From Stenotrophomonas sp. UBA7346 (lineage in GTDB: Bacteria > Pseudomonadota > Gammaproteobacteria > Xanthomonadales > Xanthomonadaceae), in assembly GCA_002471015.1 (NCBI GenBank), contig DKPB01000094.1, forward strand, positions 1,840-65,839: a DNA stretch of 64,000 bases, given 5' to 3'. Numbering within the stretch: the first letter of the stretch is position 1; each line of letters starts with the position of its first letter. The notes under the pieces are model-generated. The model did no database searches, had not been told where the DNA came from, and saw nothing but the letters and a program-made list of their open reading frames with translations. A program made the translations under genes and the position numbers. Shown piece by piece: positions 17,672 through 25,768 of the stretch.

Positions 17672-18340
17672 TCAGCTGTCGTCACCGGCCCGGTAGTGCG
17701 CTCCACTGGCCTGCAAGCCGGCCAGCGCGAAGCGGTGCAGGTGGGCGACCAGCGGCTGCTGCGACCCTTGCATGATGGGGCGTAGCGGGCCGGGCAGATC
17801 ACGGCCGACCACGATCAACATCATGCACGGCGCAGCGATGCTCAGCAGGCAGCGCAGCAGCGCCGGATCATTGACGGGGATGCCGGAGATGGCGCTGAGG
17901 ATGCCGGCGACCGCGATGATCTTTGGTGGCACCGCTTCTTCCAGCAGTACCTGCAGGTGTGAGGAGGGGGCCATCAGTTCCCTGGCCAGCACGCGTGGGG
18001 CCCATGCGTCGGGTTGGCTTGCCCGCTGCACCAGGCCGTCGAGCAGGGCATACAGACGTTGCTCCGGACTCTGCTCGCTGGTGGCAATGCGTTGCAGGTC
18101 GTCGAGGTCCAGTATCTGCCGGTGCGCTTCCAGCAACACCGCCTTGTACAGACCGTTGCGATTGCCGAAGTGGTAGTTGATCGAGGCCAGGTCGGCACCC
18201 GCTTGCTGGGCGATGGCCTTGCCGGTGGTTTCGGCAAACCCCTGCTCGGAGAACAGGCGACCTGCGGCTTCCAGCAGGCGCGCGCGGGTGGCCTCGCCAT
18301 CGGTACGTGGGCTGCGGGTGGTCTGCTTGGTCTTGCTCAT
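17672..18340 (-). CDS. TetR-family regulator, CecR (YbiH)-like
   Basis: 222 residues. The N-terminal TetR helix-turn-helix reads TRARLLEAAGRLFSEQGFAETTGKAIAQQAGADLASINYHFGNRNGLYKAV (residues 18-68); the rest fits the CecR C-terminal ligand domain (DUF1956 type). In E. coli CecR controls the ybhGFSR exporter, and here the divergent operon is a ybhGFSR-like set, so the match of regulator and target is strong. The ATG at 18,340 was chosen; another lies 12 nt upstream. A perfect AT-rich palindrome lies 54 nt upstream. Confidence 0.9.
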   Translation of the reverse strand: MSKTKQTTRSPRTDGEATRARLLEAAGRLFSEQGFAETTGKAIAQQAGADLASINYHFGNRNGLYKAVLLEAHRQILDLDDLQRIATSEQSPEQRLYALLDGLVQRASQPDAWAPRVLARELMAPSSHLQVLLEEAVPPKIIAVAGILSAISGIPVNDPALLRCLLSIAAPCMMLIVVGRDLPGPLRPIMQGSQQPLVAHLHRFALAGLQASGAHYRAGDDS

Positions 18341-18393
18341 TGCGGCATGCAATCCGAGGGCGGTGGGTTTCTGGCAGTTTCGGATTCTACTTT

Positions 18394-18409
18394 AAATTAA
18401 ATTTAATTT
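18394..18409. promoter_or_regulatory. Probable operator of the CecR-like regulator
   Basis: AAATTAAATTTAATTT is a perfect 16-bp palindrome in an otherwise GC-rich region, lying between the divergent regulator and exporter genes (45 nt before the exporter ATG). TetR-type proteins bind such palindromes; this is the obvious site for mutual control of both promoters. No other palindrome of comparable quality was noticed in this gap. Confidence 0.65.
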
Positions 18410-18454
18410 GAATTAGGCTGGCGCCGTACCCCGGCCAGCCTGCGAATCGTCGTC

Positions 18455-19453
18455 ATGAAAAAGCCTGTGATCCTTGTTGTGGCCGTTGCCGCCGTGCTGG
18501 CAGCGCTCTTGCTGTGGTGGGCTGGCCGTCGTCAACCCGATGACGCGGCGCTGAGGCTGCAGGGCAACGTGGACATCCGTCAGGTGTCATTGGCCTTTGA
18601 TGGCAGCGGGCGGGTCGAGGTGGTGAATGTGGAGGAAGGCGACAACGTCGAGCCCGGTCAGGTACTGGCCCTGCTGGACACGCAGACATTGCAACTGCAG
18701 GCCGCGCAGGCCAAAGCGCAGGCTGAGAGCCAACGACAGAACGTTGCCCGGTTGCGCAACGGCGCGCGGCCGCAGGAAGTGGTGCAGGCACGCAGCCAAC
18801 TGGTCGCCGCGGAGGCGGATGCGGCGCGCGCAAGTCAGGACCTGCAACGCTTGCAGGGCGTTGCTGCCGCCACCAACGGACGCGGCGTGAGTGCCCAGGA
18901 ACTGGACCGGGCCCGCAGCGCGGCCAAAGTTGCCCAGGCCAGTGCGCAATTGCAGCGGCAGGCGCTGGCAATGGTCGAGCAGGGCCCACGGAAGGAGGAC
19001 ATCGCTGCGGCGCAGGCGCAGCTTGAGGGCGCGCTGGCCCAGTTGGCGTTGCTGCAGCATCAGGTGGCACAGGGCGCATTGAAAGCGCCGGTGGCGGCGG
19101 TGGTGCGTTCGCGTCTGGTCGAGGTCGGCGACATGGCCGGGCCGCAGCGGCCTGCCTTTACCCTGGCACTGACGCAGCCCAAGTGGGTGCGGGTGTTCGT
19201 TGGCGAAAAGGAACTGGGGCGGGTGCGCGCAGGCCAAGCCGCGATGGTGAGCAGCGACAGCCACCCAGGCACGGTGATCAACGGCAAGGTGGGTTTCATC
19301 TCGTCGGTGGCCGAGTTCACTCCCAAGACCGTGCAGACCGAAGAGTTGCGCACCAGCCTTGTCTACGAGGTGCGGGTGGTGGTTGAGGACCCGCGGGACC
19401 AGCTGCGGCTTGGCCAACCGGTGAGCGTGCGGCTGCTGGATGAGGTGCGCTGA
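18455..19453 (+). CDS. Periplasmic adaptor (HlyD/YbhG-like) of an ABC exporter
   Basis: 332 residues. N-terminal membrane anchor (KKPVILVVAVAAVLAALLLWW), lipoyl-like half QGNVDIRQVSLAFDGSGRVEVVNVEEGD, a coiled-coil hairpin rich in Gln/Ala/Arg (about 85-205), the second lipoyl half LKAPVAAVVRSRLVEVGD, then a beta-barrel. The opening is very like E. coli YbhG (GNVDIR). It connects inner-membrane permeases to an outer-membrane channel. The stop overlaps the next start by one base (TGATG). Confidence 0.92.
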   Translation: MKKPVILVVAVAAVLAALLLWWAGRRQPDDAALRLQGNVDIRQVSLAFDGSGRVEVVNVEEGDNVEPGQVLALLDTQTLQLQAAQAKAQAESQRQNVARLRNGARPQEVVQARSQLVAAEADAARASQDLQRLQGVAAATNGRGVSAQELDRARSAAKVAQASAQLQRQALAMVEQGPRKEDIAAAQAQLEGALAQLALLQHQVAQGALKAPVAAVVRSRLVEVGDMAGPQRPAFTLALTQPKWVRVFVGEKELGRVRAGQAAMVSSDSHPGTVINGKVGFISSVAEFTPKTVQTEELRTSLVYEVRVVVEDPRDQLRLGQPVSVRLLDEVR

Positions 19454-21216
19454 TGAGCGGCGCGCCGCAGGCGACCGTGGTTGCGCGCGATCTGCGCAAG
19501 CATTTCGCCGCGCCCGATGGCAGCCATCTGGACGCGCTTGCGGGCATCAGCCTGAGTGTGCGGGCCGGGCAACTGACCGCTCTGGTGGGCCCCGATGGAG
19601 CCGGCAAGACCACCTTCCTGCGCATGGTCGCCGGGCTGTTGCCGGCCGACGGTGGCAGCCTGCAGGTGCTGGGTCTGGATGTGGCTGCACAGCCGCAGCA
19701 GGTACAGGACCGGATTGGGTACATGCCGCAACGGTTCGGCCTATACGAAGACCTTAGCGTGCAGGAGAACCTGGACCTGTACGCCGATCTGCATGGCGTG
19801 GCGCCCGCCCGACGACAGCAGCGCTTCGAGCGGTTGTTGCGGATGACCGATCTGGGGGCGTTCAAACAGCGCCCGGCCGGCAAGCTGTCCGGTGGCATGA
19901 AGCAGAAGCTGGGGTTGGCCTGCACGCTGGTGCGTTCACCGGACCTGTTGTTGTTGGACGAACCCAGTGTGGGCGTGGATCCACTCTCGCGTCGCGAACT
20001 GTGGAAGATCATCCCGCAACTGGTGCAGGAAGAGCAGCTCAGTGTGCTGGTCAGTACCGCTTACATGGATGAAGCCGAGCATTGCGAGCAGATCTTCGTG
20101 CTGCACCAGGGGCAATTGTTGGCCGAAGGCGATCCGGCCGGGCTTGCAGCCAAGGCGCAGGGGCTGACCTGGAGCGTACGGCCCAGCGATGACCTGCAAC
20201 CGCGTGACCTGCAGGCCAGCTTGATCGATGACGGCAAGCATGTGCTGGATGCAGTGCCGCGCGCGGGTGGCGTGCGCTTCATTCTGCAGCCGTCCGCCAA
20301 CATCGCGCAGCTTTCAGCGCAGCTGCAGGGGTTGCAGCCAAGCCAGCGCCCTGCAGAGCTGGAGGATGCATTCATGATGCTGTTGCGCGCCCGCGAGCAG
20401 GCGTCGGCGGCAGTGGTGAGTCCCGCGCCGCAGCCGGCCAGCGCAGGCAAGGAAGGGCCGGTGATCGTGGTACGCGACCTGGTGCGCAGGTTCGGCGACT
20501 TCACCGCCGTGGCCAGCACCAGCTTTCAGGTCGAGCGCGGTGAGATCTTCGGCCTGCTGGGCCCCAATGGGGCAGGCAAGACCACTACCTTCCGCATGCT
20601 GTGCGGATTGCTGCCGGCCAGCAGTGGGCATCTGGAAGTGGCCGGACTCAACCTTCGCACGGCCCGCGCGCAGGCGCGTGGGCGCATCGGCTACGTGTCA
20701 CAGAAGTTTGCGCTGTATGGCAACCTGACCGTGCGCGAGAATCTGGAGTTCTTCGGCGGTGCCTACGGCCTGGCCGGTGCCACCTTGCGGCAGCGGGTCG
20801 CTGACGCCCTGCAGCGCTTCGCGCTGCAAGGTGCAGCCCGCAGCGCTGAGCTGCCGGCCGGTTACAAACAGCGCCTGGCGATGGCGGTGGGCCTGCTGCA
20901 CGCCCCCGAGATACTGTTCCTGGATGAGCCCACCAGCGGCATCGACCCGCTGGCGCGGCGCGCGTTCTGGCGCACCATTACCGGGCTGGCACAGCAGGGG
21001 GTGACCATCATCATCACCACCCACTTCATGGAGGAGGCCGAGTACTGCGACCGGATTGCGATCCAGGATGCCGGCCAGCTGCTGGCATTGGGTACGCCGG
21101 ACCAGGTGCGCGCGCAGGCGGGCGGCGATGGCATCGACATGAATGCCGCCTTCATTGCCATCGTCGAGCAGGGCCGCGCACAGCGCGCTGCCGGACACGA
21201 CAAGGCGGTGGCCTGA
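19453..21216 (+). CDS. Double ATP-binding subunit of the ABC exporter (YbhF-like)
   Basis: 587 residues holding two full ABC domains in one chain. Domain 1: Walker A GPDGAGKTT (46-54), signature LSGGMKQKL, Walker B LLLLDEPSVGVD. Domain 2: Walker A GPNGAGKTTT (from residue 370), a weakened signature LPAGYKQRL, Walker B ILFLDEPTSGID. The degenerate second signature suggests one of the two ATP sites is weaker. Such tandem ATPases pair with two permeases, as here. The start overlaps the adaptor stop, and the stop overlaps the first permease by one base. Confidence 0.93.
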   Translation: MSGAPQATVVARDLRKHFAAPDGSHLDALAGISLSVRAGQLTALVGPDGAGKTTFLRMVAGLLPADGGSLQVLGLDVAAQPQQVQDRIGYMPQRFGLYEDLSVQENLDLYADLHGVAPARRQQRFERLLRMTDLGAFKQRPAGKLSGGMKQKLGLACTLVRSPDLLLLDEPSVGVDPLSRRELWKIIPQLVQEEQLSVLVSTAYMDEAEHCEQIFVLHQGQLLAEGDPAGLAAKAQGLTWSVRPSDDLQPRDLQASLIDDGKHVLDAVPRAGGVRFILQPSANIAQLSAQLQGLQPSQRPAELEDAFMMLLRAREQASAAVVSPAPQPASAGKEGPVIVVRDLVRRFGDFTAVASTSFQVERGEIFGLLGPNGAGKTTTFRMLCGLLPASSGHLEVAGLNLRTARAQARGRIGYVSQKFALYGNLTVRENLEFFGGAYGLAGATLRQRVADALQRFALQGAARSAELPAGYKQRLAMAVGLLHAPEILFLDEPTSGIDPLARRAFWRTITGLAQQGVTIIITTHFMEEAEYCDRIAIQDAGQLLALGTPDQVRAQAGGDGIDMNAAFIAIVEQGRAQRAAGHDKAVA

Positions 21217-22337
21217 TGTCTGGCTTCCTCACCCGCCTGTGGGCCTTGCTGCGCAAGGAAACACGGCAGATGCTGCGCGAGCGCAGCAGCATGGCGGTGG
21301 GCGTGCTGCTGCCCGCGGCGTTGATCCTGCTGTTTGGCTACGGCCTGTCTTTCGACGTGGACCACGCACCCGTGGCCGTGGTGCTGGACGAACGTTCGCC
21401 TGACACGTTGTTGTTGGCCGCGGGCCTGCAGGGCTCGCCCTATCTGGCGCCGGTGCAGGTGCAGGACATGGATGCCGCCGTGCGTTTGATGCGTGATGGC
21501 AAGGTTGGGGGCATCGTGCACGTGCCGGTGGACTTCAGCCGCAGCCGCGCTGCCGGCCAGGCACAGGTGCAACTGATACTCAACGGTGTCGACGCCAATA
21601 CCGCCCGTACGCTGGAGGGCTACATCGGTGGCGCGCTGGCCAGCCAACTCCAGGGCGCGTTGGACCGGCAGGGCACGCCCTCGGCCGGTGGCGGCGTCAG
21701 CGTGGTGCAGCGGATGTGGTTCAACGAGGCCAGCACCAGCACCTGGTACCTGGTGCCCGGGCTGATCGTGCTGGTGATGACGCTGATCGGCGCCTTCCTG
21801 ACCTCGCTGTTGGTGGCGCGCGAGTGGGAGCGTGGCACCCTGGAAGCCTTGTTTGTCACACCGGTAAGGCCCACCGAGCTGGTGCTGGCCAAACTGCTGC
21901 CCTATGTGGGTATCGGTGTCTTCAACCTTGCCATCTGCCTGCTTACCGCGCGCTACCTGTTCCACGTGCCGATGCGAGGCTCGCTGGCAGCCATCATCAT
22001 CAGTGCCCTGTTGTACCTGATGGTGTCCTTGCTGATGGGCTTGTTCATCTCGGCAGCCACCCGCAACCAGTTCCAGGCCAGCCAGGTGGCGCTGCTGACC
22101 AGCTTCATGCCGGCGATGATGTTGTCCGGATTTGTGTTCGATGTGCGCAACATGCCGATGGTGGTGCAGGTGATCAGCCAGCTGCTGCCGGCCACACATT
22201 TCATGGGCTTGATCAAGTCGCTGTTCCTGACCGGCGACAACTGGACATTGTTCGTGCACAAGTCGATGATCCTTGTTGCCTACGCTCTGGTGCTGTTCGC
22301 CGCGACGCGCCACCTGCTGCGCAAGAGGCTGCGCTGA
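21216..22337 (+). CDS. ABC-2 type permease (YbhS-like)
   Basis: 373 residues with an ABC-2 architecture: N-terminal helix near residue 30, a periplasmic domain (about 50-170) and five clustered helices from about 175. The stretch EWERGTLEALFVTPVRPTELVLAKLLPY is the family hallmark. It forms the membrane pore with the next permease. It shares its start codon overlap with the ATPase gene. Confidence 0.92.
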   Translation: MSGFLTRLWALLRKETRQMLRERSSMAVGVLLPAALILLFGYGLSFDVDHAPVAVVLDERSPDTLLLAAGLQGSPYLAPVQVQDMDAAVRLMRDGKVGGIVHVPVDFSRSRAAGQAQVQLILNGVDANTARTLEGYIGGALASQLQGALDRQGTPSAGGGVSVVQRMWFNEASTSTWYLVPGLIVLVMTLIGAFLTSLLVAREWERGTLEALFVTPVRPTELVLAKLLPYVGIGVFNLAICLLTARYLFHVPMRGSLAAIIISALLYLMVSLLMGLFISAATRNQFQASQVALLTSFMPAMMLSGFVFDVRNMPMVVQVISQLLPATHFMGLIKSLFLTGDNWTLFVHKSMILVAYALVLFAATRHLLRKRLR

Positions 22338-22338
22338 G

Positions 22339-23454
22339 ATGGGGGCCATGGTCGACTATCTGCGGCGCATCGCCTTCCTGTGCAGGAAGGAGCTGATCAC
22401 GCTCCTGAAGGAGCCCTCCAGCCGCGCCATGTTGTTTGCGCCGGCGCTGATGCAGGCGCTGTTGTTCGGTTACGGTGCCACTTTCGATCTGCGTCACGTG
22501 CCGTATGCGGTGCTGGACCCGGGGGCCGGCGCAAGTTCAACCGAGCTGCTGGCGCGCCTGGATGGCGCAGGTATCTTCGAGCGACAGGCGGTGTTGCGCT
22601 CGTCCAGCCAGATAGCCGGTTTGATCGACGCCAACGAGGTGTTGCTGGTGATCAGTTTCCCGGCCGACTTCGAGCAACGGCTGGCGGCGGGCCAGCAGGC
22701 GCCGCTGCAATTGATCATGGACGGGCGCAACTCGACCACGGCGGGCGCGGCGGCGGGGCATATCGCCGCCATTGTCAGCAGCTTCAACCAGCAGCGGTCC
22801 GGCACCGCGCAAGGTGTGCAGCTGGTTACCCGCAGCTGGTACAACCCCAACCTGGAGTCGCGTTGGCAGTTGATGCCTGCGCTTATCGCTGCGCTCAGTA
22901 TGCTGCAGACCCTGCTGATCGCCGCCTTGTCGGTGGCGCGCGAACGCGAGCAGGGCACATTCGACCAGTTGCTGGTCACGCCGCTGACGCCGATGCAGAT
23001 TCTCGTTGGCAAGGCGGCGCCGTCGATCCTGGTCGGACTGGTTCAGTCCACCCTCATCCTGCTGGTGATCCGGTTCTGGTTCCATATACCGATGGCAGGG
23101 TCGGTGGGCCTGCTGTATCTGGCGCTGCTGGTGTTCACCATCGCATCGGTGGGCATTGGCCTGTCGATCTCGGCCGTTGCAGCCAACATGCAGCAGGCCA
23201 TGCTCTATACCTTCCTGTTGATCATGCCCTTGATGCTGTTGTCCGGCCTGATGACGCCGGTGGCCAACATGCCCAAGGCGCTGCAGCTGGCAACCTATGC
23301 CAATCCATTGCGGTTCGGCATAGACCTGGTCCGCCGGGTGTACCTGGAGGGTGCTGGTCTGCAGGAGATCGGCTTCAACTTCGTTCCCATGCTGGTAGTA
23401 GCGGCGATCACGCTGCCGCTGGCGGCATGGCTGTTCCGCAATCGGCTTACCTAG
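22339..23454 (+). CDS. ABC-2 type permease (YbhR-like)
   Basis: 371 residues, same layout as the preceding permease; hallmark REREQGTFDQLLVTPLTPMQILVGKAAPSI. The ATG is one base after the preceding stop; a second in-frame ATG nine bases later is possible. Together the two permeases, the double ATPase and the adaptor make a YbhGFSR-type exporter, a group linked in E. coli to drug (cefoperazone, chloramphenicol) sensitivity and to cation export. Confidence 0.92.
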   Translation: MGAMVDYLRRIAFLCRKELITLLKEPSSRAMLFAPALMQALLFGYGATFDLRHVPYAVLDPGAGASSTELLARLDGAGIFERQAVLRSSSQIAGLIDANEVLLVISFPADFEQRLAAGQQAPLQLIMDGRNSTTAGAAAGHIAAIVSSFNQQRSGTAQGVQLVTRSWYNPNLESRWQLMPALIAALSMLQTLLIAALSVAREREQGTFDQLLVTPLTPMQILVGKAAPSILVGLVQSTLILLVIRFWFHIPMAGSVGLLYLALLVFTIASVGIGLSISAVAANMQQAMLYTFLLIMPLMLLSGLMTPVANMPKALQLATYANPLRFGIDLVRRVYLEGAGLQEIGFNFVPMLVVAAITLPLAAWLFRNRLT

Positions 23455-23464
23455 GATGTGCTCC

Positions 23465-24964
23465 ATGTCTTCATTCCTGCCACGTGGCGTGTTCCTGGTG
23501 CCGGCCCTGCTGGCAGGGGTGCTGGGCGGATGTGCGGTTGGTCCGGATTTCGTCCGTCCCGGTAGCCCCGCCCCCGATGACTGGTCGCAGTGGCGCGACG
23601 GTGACGCCCTGTTGCAGCCCGCGTTGGACGGCACGGCGCTGCAGCCCCAGTGGTGGACGCAGTTGTCCGATCCGGTGCTGGACCAACTGCAACGCGATGC
23701 GCTGTCCGCCAGCCCCGACCTGCGCACGGCCGCGCTGCACTTCGCCCAGGCACGCGCGCAACGCAGCACGGTGGCGGCGCAACGTGGGGTGACAGCCTCG
23801 GTGTCGGGCTCGGCGGCGCGCCAGCGGCAAAGCGAAAATGGCGCCGGTACCCGCATGCTGGATATTCTCAGTAATGACAGCAGCACGTTGAAGCAGTTGC
23901 TGGCCGAGCCTTTCAACCTTTACCAGGCAGGGTTTGATGCATCCTGGGAGTTGGATCTGTGGGGCAGGGTGCGTCGCTCGGTCGAAGCCGCGGACGCCGG
24001 CGTGGCCCAACAGGCAGCCTTACTTGATCTGGCCCGGCAGAGCGTGACCAGTGAGGTGGCGCGCAACTATGTACAGCTGCGCGGCACGCAGCAGCAGATC
24101 GCATTGGCACGTGAGGATATCGGTGCGCTGGAGGAGCGGCTGCAGTTGCTGCAGGCGCGGGTGGATGGCGGCCTCGACGATCACCTGGATCTGGATCGCC
24201 AGCAGGCCGACGTTGCCGCCATCCGTGCACGCCTGCCGCTGCTGTTGGCCGAGGAAGCAGCGGCCGGCAATCAGCTGGCACTGTTGTTGGGACAACGCCC
24301 GGGTGCACTGCGACAGCGTTTGGTGCCGGTCTTGGCAGCCGATGACCGCTTGCCGGACCTGGCATTGGGCCTGCCGTCGGAACTGGCAAAGCGGCGGCCA
24401 GACATCCGCGCCGCAGAGGCACGCCTGCACCAGGCCACGGCCAGTATCGGGGTGGCCAAGGCCGACCTGTATCCCAGCATCCGCCTGGGCGCCAAATTCG
24501 GTTACGAGTCGTACCTTTCGGGTGAGTTTTCCGATTGGGGCAGCCGCATCTGGTCGGTGGGGCCAGTGTTGAACCTGCCATTGTTCGATCATGGCCGGCG
24601 CAAGAGCGTGGTGCAGCTTCGCCAGCTGGAACAGCAGGAGGCCGCCGTGACCTATCAGAAGACCGTGCTGCAGGCCTGGCAGGAGATCGACAATGCCCTC
24701 AACGCCTATGCCGCGGCACAGCACCAGCGCGCACAGCTGCGTGTACGCGAGCAGGCAACGCTGGATGCCTATCGCATTGCCCAGGCGCGCCGCGACGCGG
24801 GTCTGATCGATTTTCTCAGCGTGCTGGATGCGCGCCGCAGCTATCTGCAGACGCGGCGCGAGCTGGTGGATGGCGACGCGGCGCTGCGCACCCAGTTCAT
24901 TGCCTTGAACAAGGCGCTGGGCAACGGGCCATTGGCTGGGATTGAGCCCGTGCCTTCCCGCTGA
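23465..24964 (+). CDS. Outer-membrane factor lipoprotein, NodT/TolC family
   Basis: 499 residues. Signal peptide with lipobox LGGC (FLVPALLAGVLGGCAVGPDF), so probably lipidated, followed by the two-fold OEP repeats; conserved ELAKRRPDIRAAEARLHQATASIGVAKADLYPS is visible. It forms the trimeric outer-membrane tunnel. E. coli ybhGFSR lacks its own tunnel, so the operon here is self-sufficient. The ATG at 23,465 has AGGA 8 nt upstream and is preferred to the ATG at 23,456. Confidence 0.93.
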   Translation: MSSFLPRGVFLVPALLAGVLGGCAVGPDFVRPGSPAPDDWSQWRDGDALLQPALDGTALQPQWWTQLSDPVLDQLQRDALSASPDLRTAALHFAQARAQRSTVAAQRGVTASVSGSAARQRQSENGAGTRMLDILSNDSSTLKQLLAEPFNLYQAGFDASWELDLWGRVRRSVEAADAGVAQQAALLDLARQSVTSEVARNYVQLRGTQQQIALAREDIGALEERLQLLQARVDGGLDDHLDLDRQQADVAAIRARLPLLLAEEAAAGNQLALLLGQRPGALRQRLVPVLAADDRLPDLALGLPSELAKRRPDIRAAEARLHQATASIGVAKADLYPSIRLGAKFGYESYLSGEFSDWGSRIWSVGPVLNLPLFDHGRRKSVVQLRQLEQQEAAVTYQKTVLQAWQEIDNALNAYAAAQHQRAQLRVREQATLDAYRIAQARRDAGLIDFLSVLDARRSYLQTRRELVDGDAALRTQFIALNKALGNGPLAGIEPVPSR

Positions 24965-25051
24965 GCAGATGCCGCGGGCGAGCGGTGCCAGAAGCCTGGC
25001 GATGGCGTCCCTTGCAGCAGGGGATATGTTGGAGGCAATGCGCGTTGTGAT

Positions 25052-25678
25052 TCATTGCCGTTGAGGGTTCGACCTCACGGGTCTACGCGATACGCAGGGA
25101 TTGCCTGGCACGGACCAGCGCCAGGGAAAGTCCATCGCCTTGGATATCCCGACCCGTGGGCCGACCAAGGGCGTCGAGGGCGGGGCTGTTGCATCGGATG
25201 CGATGAGGATGCCAGCGTCGCCACGCACCAGGTCCGCGCCGTCGAAGGAGCGGTTGATTCCAAAGGCCTGCGACAGCTTGCCTGGTCCACTGGCCAGGTC
25301 GGCGGGGCGCTTGGCCGCGGGCCGTGCCGCGTACATCAGGTCGAGATGGTGCAGGGGCTCGGCCGCCCGCAGCAGCACGCCAACTCCTTCACCCACCTCC
25401 CCGCAAACGGCATTGCTACCCCAATGCATGCCGTAGGTGAAGTAGACATACAGATGGCCAGGCGGGCCGAACATCGTGGCGTTGCGCGCGGTCTTGCCAC
25501 GGTAGGAGTGCGCTGCCGGATCTTCGCTGCCGGCATAAGCTTCGACTTCGACGATGCGGGCGCAGCGACCATCCGCCCGTACCAGCAGCTTGTTCAGAAG
25601 CTCGGGGGCAACCAGGGCAGGGTGACGGCGATAGAACGCACGCGACAATACTTCAAACCCTGCAATCGATACATCCAC
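25052..25678 (-). CDS. mpg: DNA-3-methyladenine glycosylase (AAG/Mpg family)
   Basis: 208 residues from a GTG that has AAGGTGG just upstream. Family text: IVEVEAYAG (with the catalytic Glu), DPAAHSYRGKTARNATMFGPPGHLYVYFTYGMHW, and LASGPGKLSQAFGI. Excises alkylated purines in base-excision repair. Length is normal for bacterial members. A longer in-frame start at 25,759 gives 27 extra residues that do not look like this family. Confidence 0.93.
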   Translation of the reverse strand: MDVSIAGFEVLSRAFYRRHPALVAPELLNKLLVRADGRCARIVEVEAYAGSEDPAAHSYRGKTARNATMFGPPGHLYVYFTYGMHWGSNAVCGEVGEGVGVLLRAAEPLHHLDLMYAARPAAKRPADLASGPGKLSQAFGINRSFDGADLVRGDAGILIASDATAPPSTPLVGPRVGISKAMDFPWRWSVPGNPCVSRRPVRSNPQRQ

Positions 25679-25768
25679 GGTGATCCACCTTGTGCCTGCC
25701 AGCTGCCTACACCTTACGCCATGGCGCTGCCTGCGGCGCATGGCTACGCAAGCGTGCATGCCGGCGCC

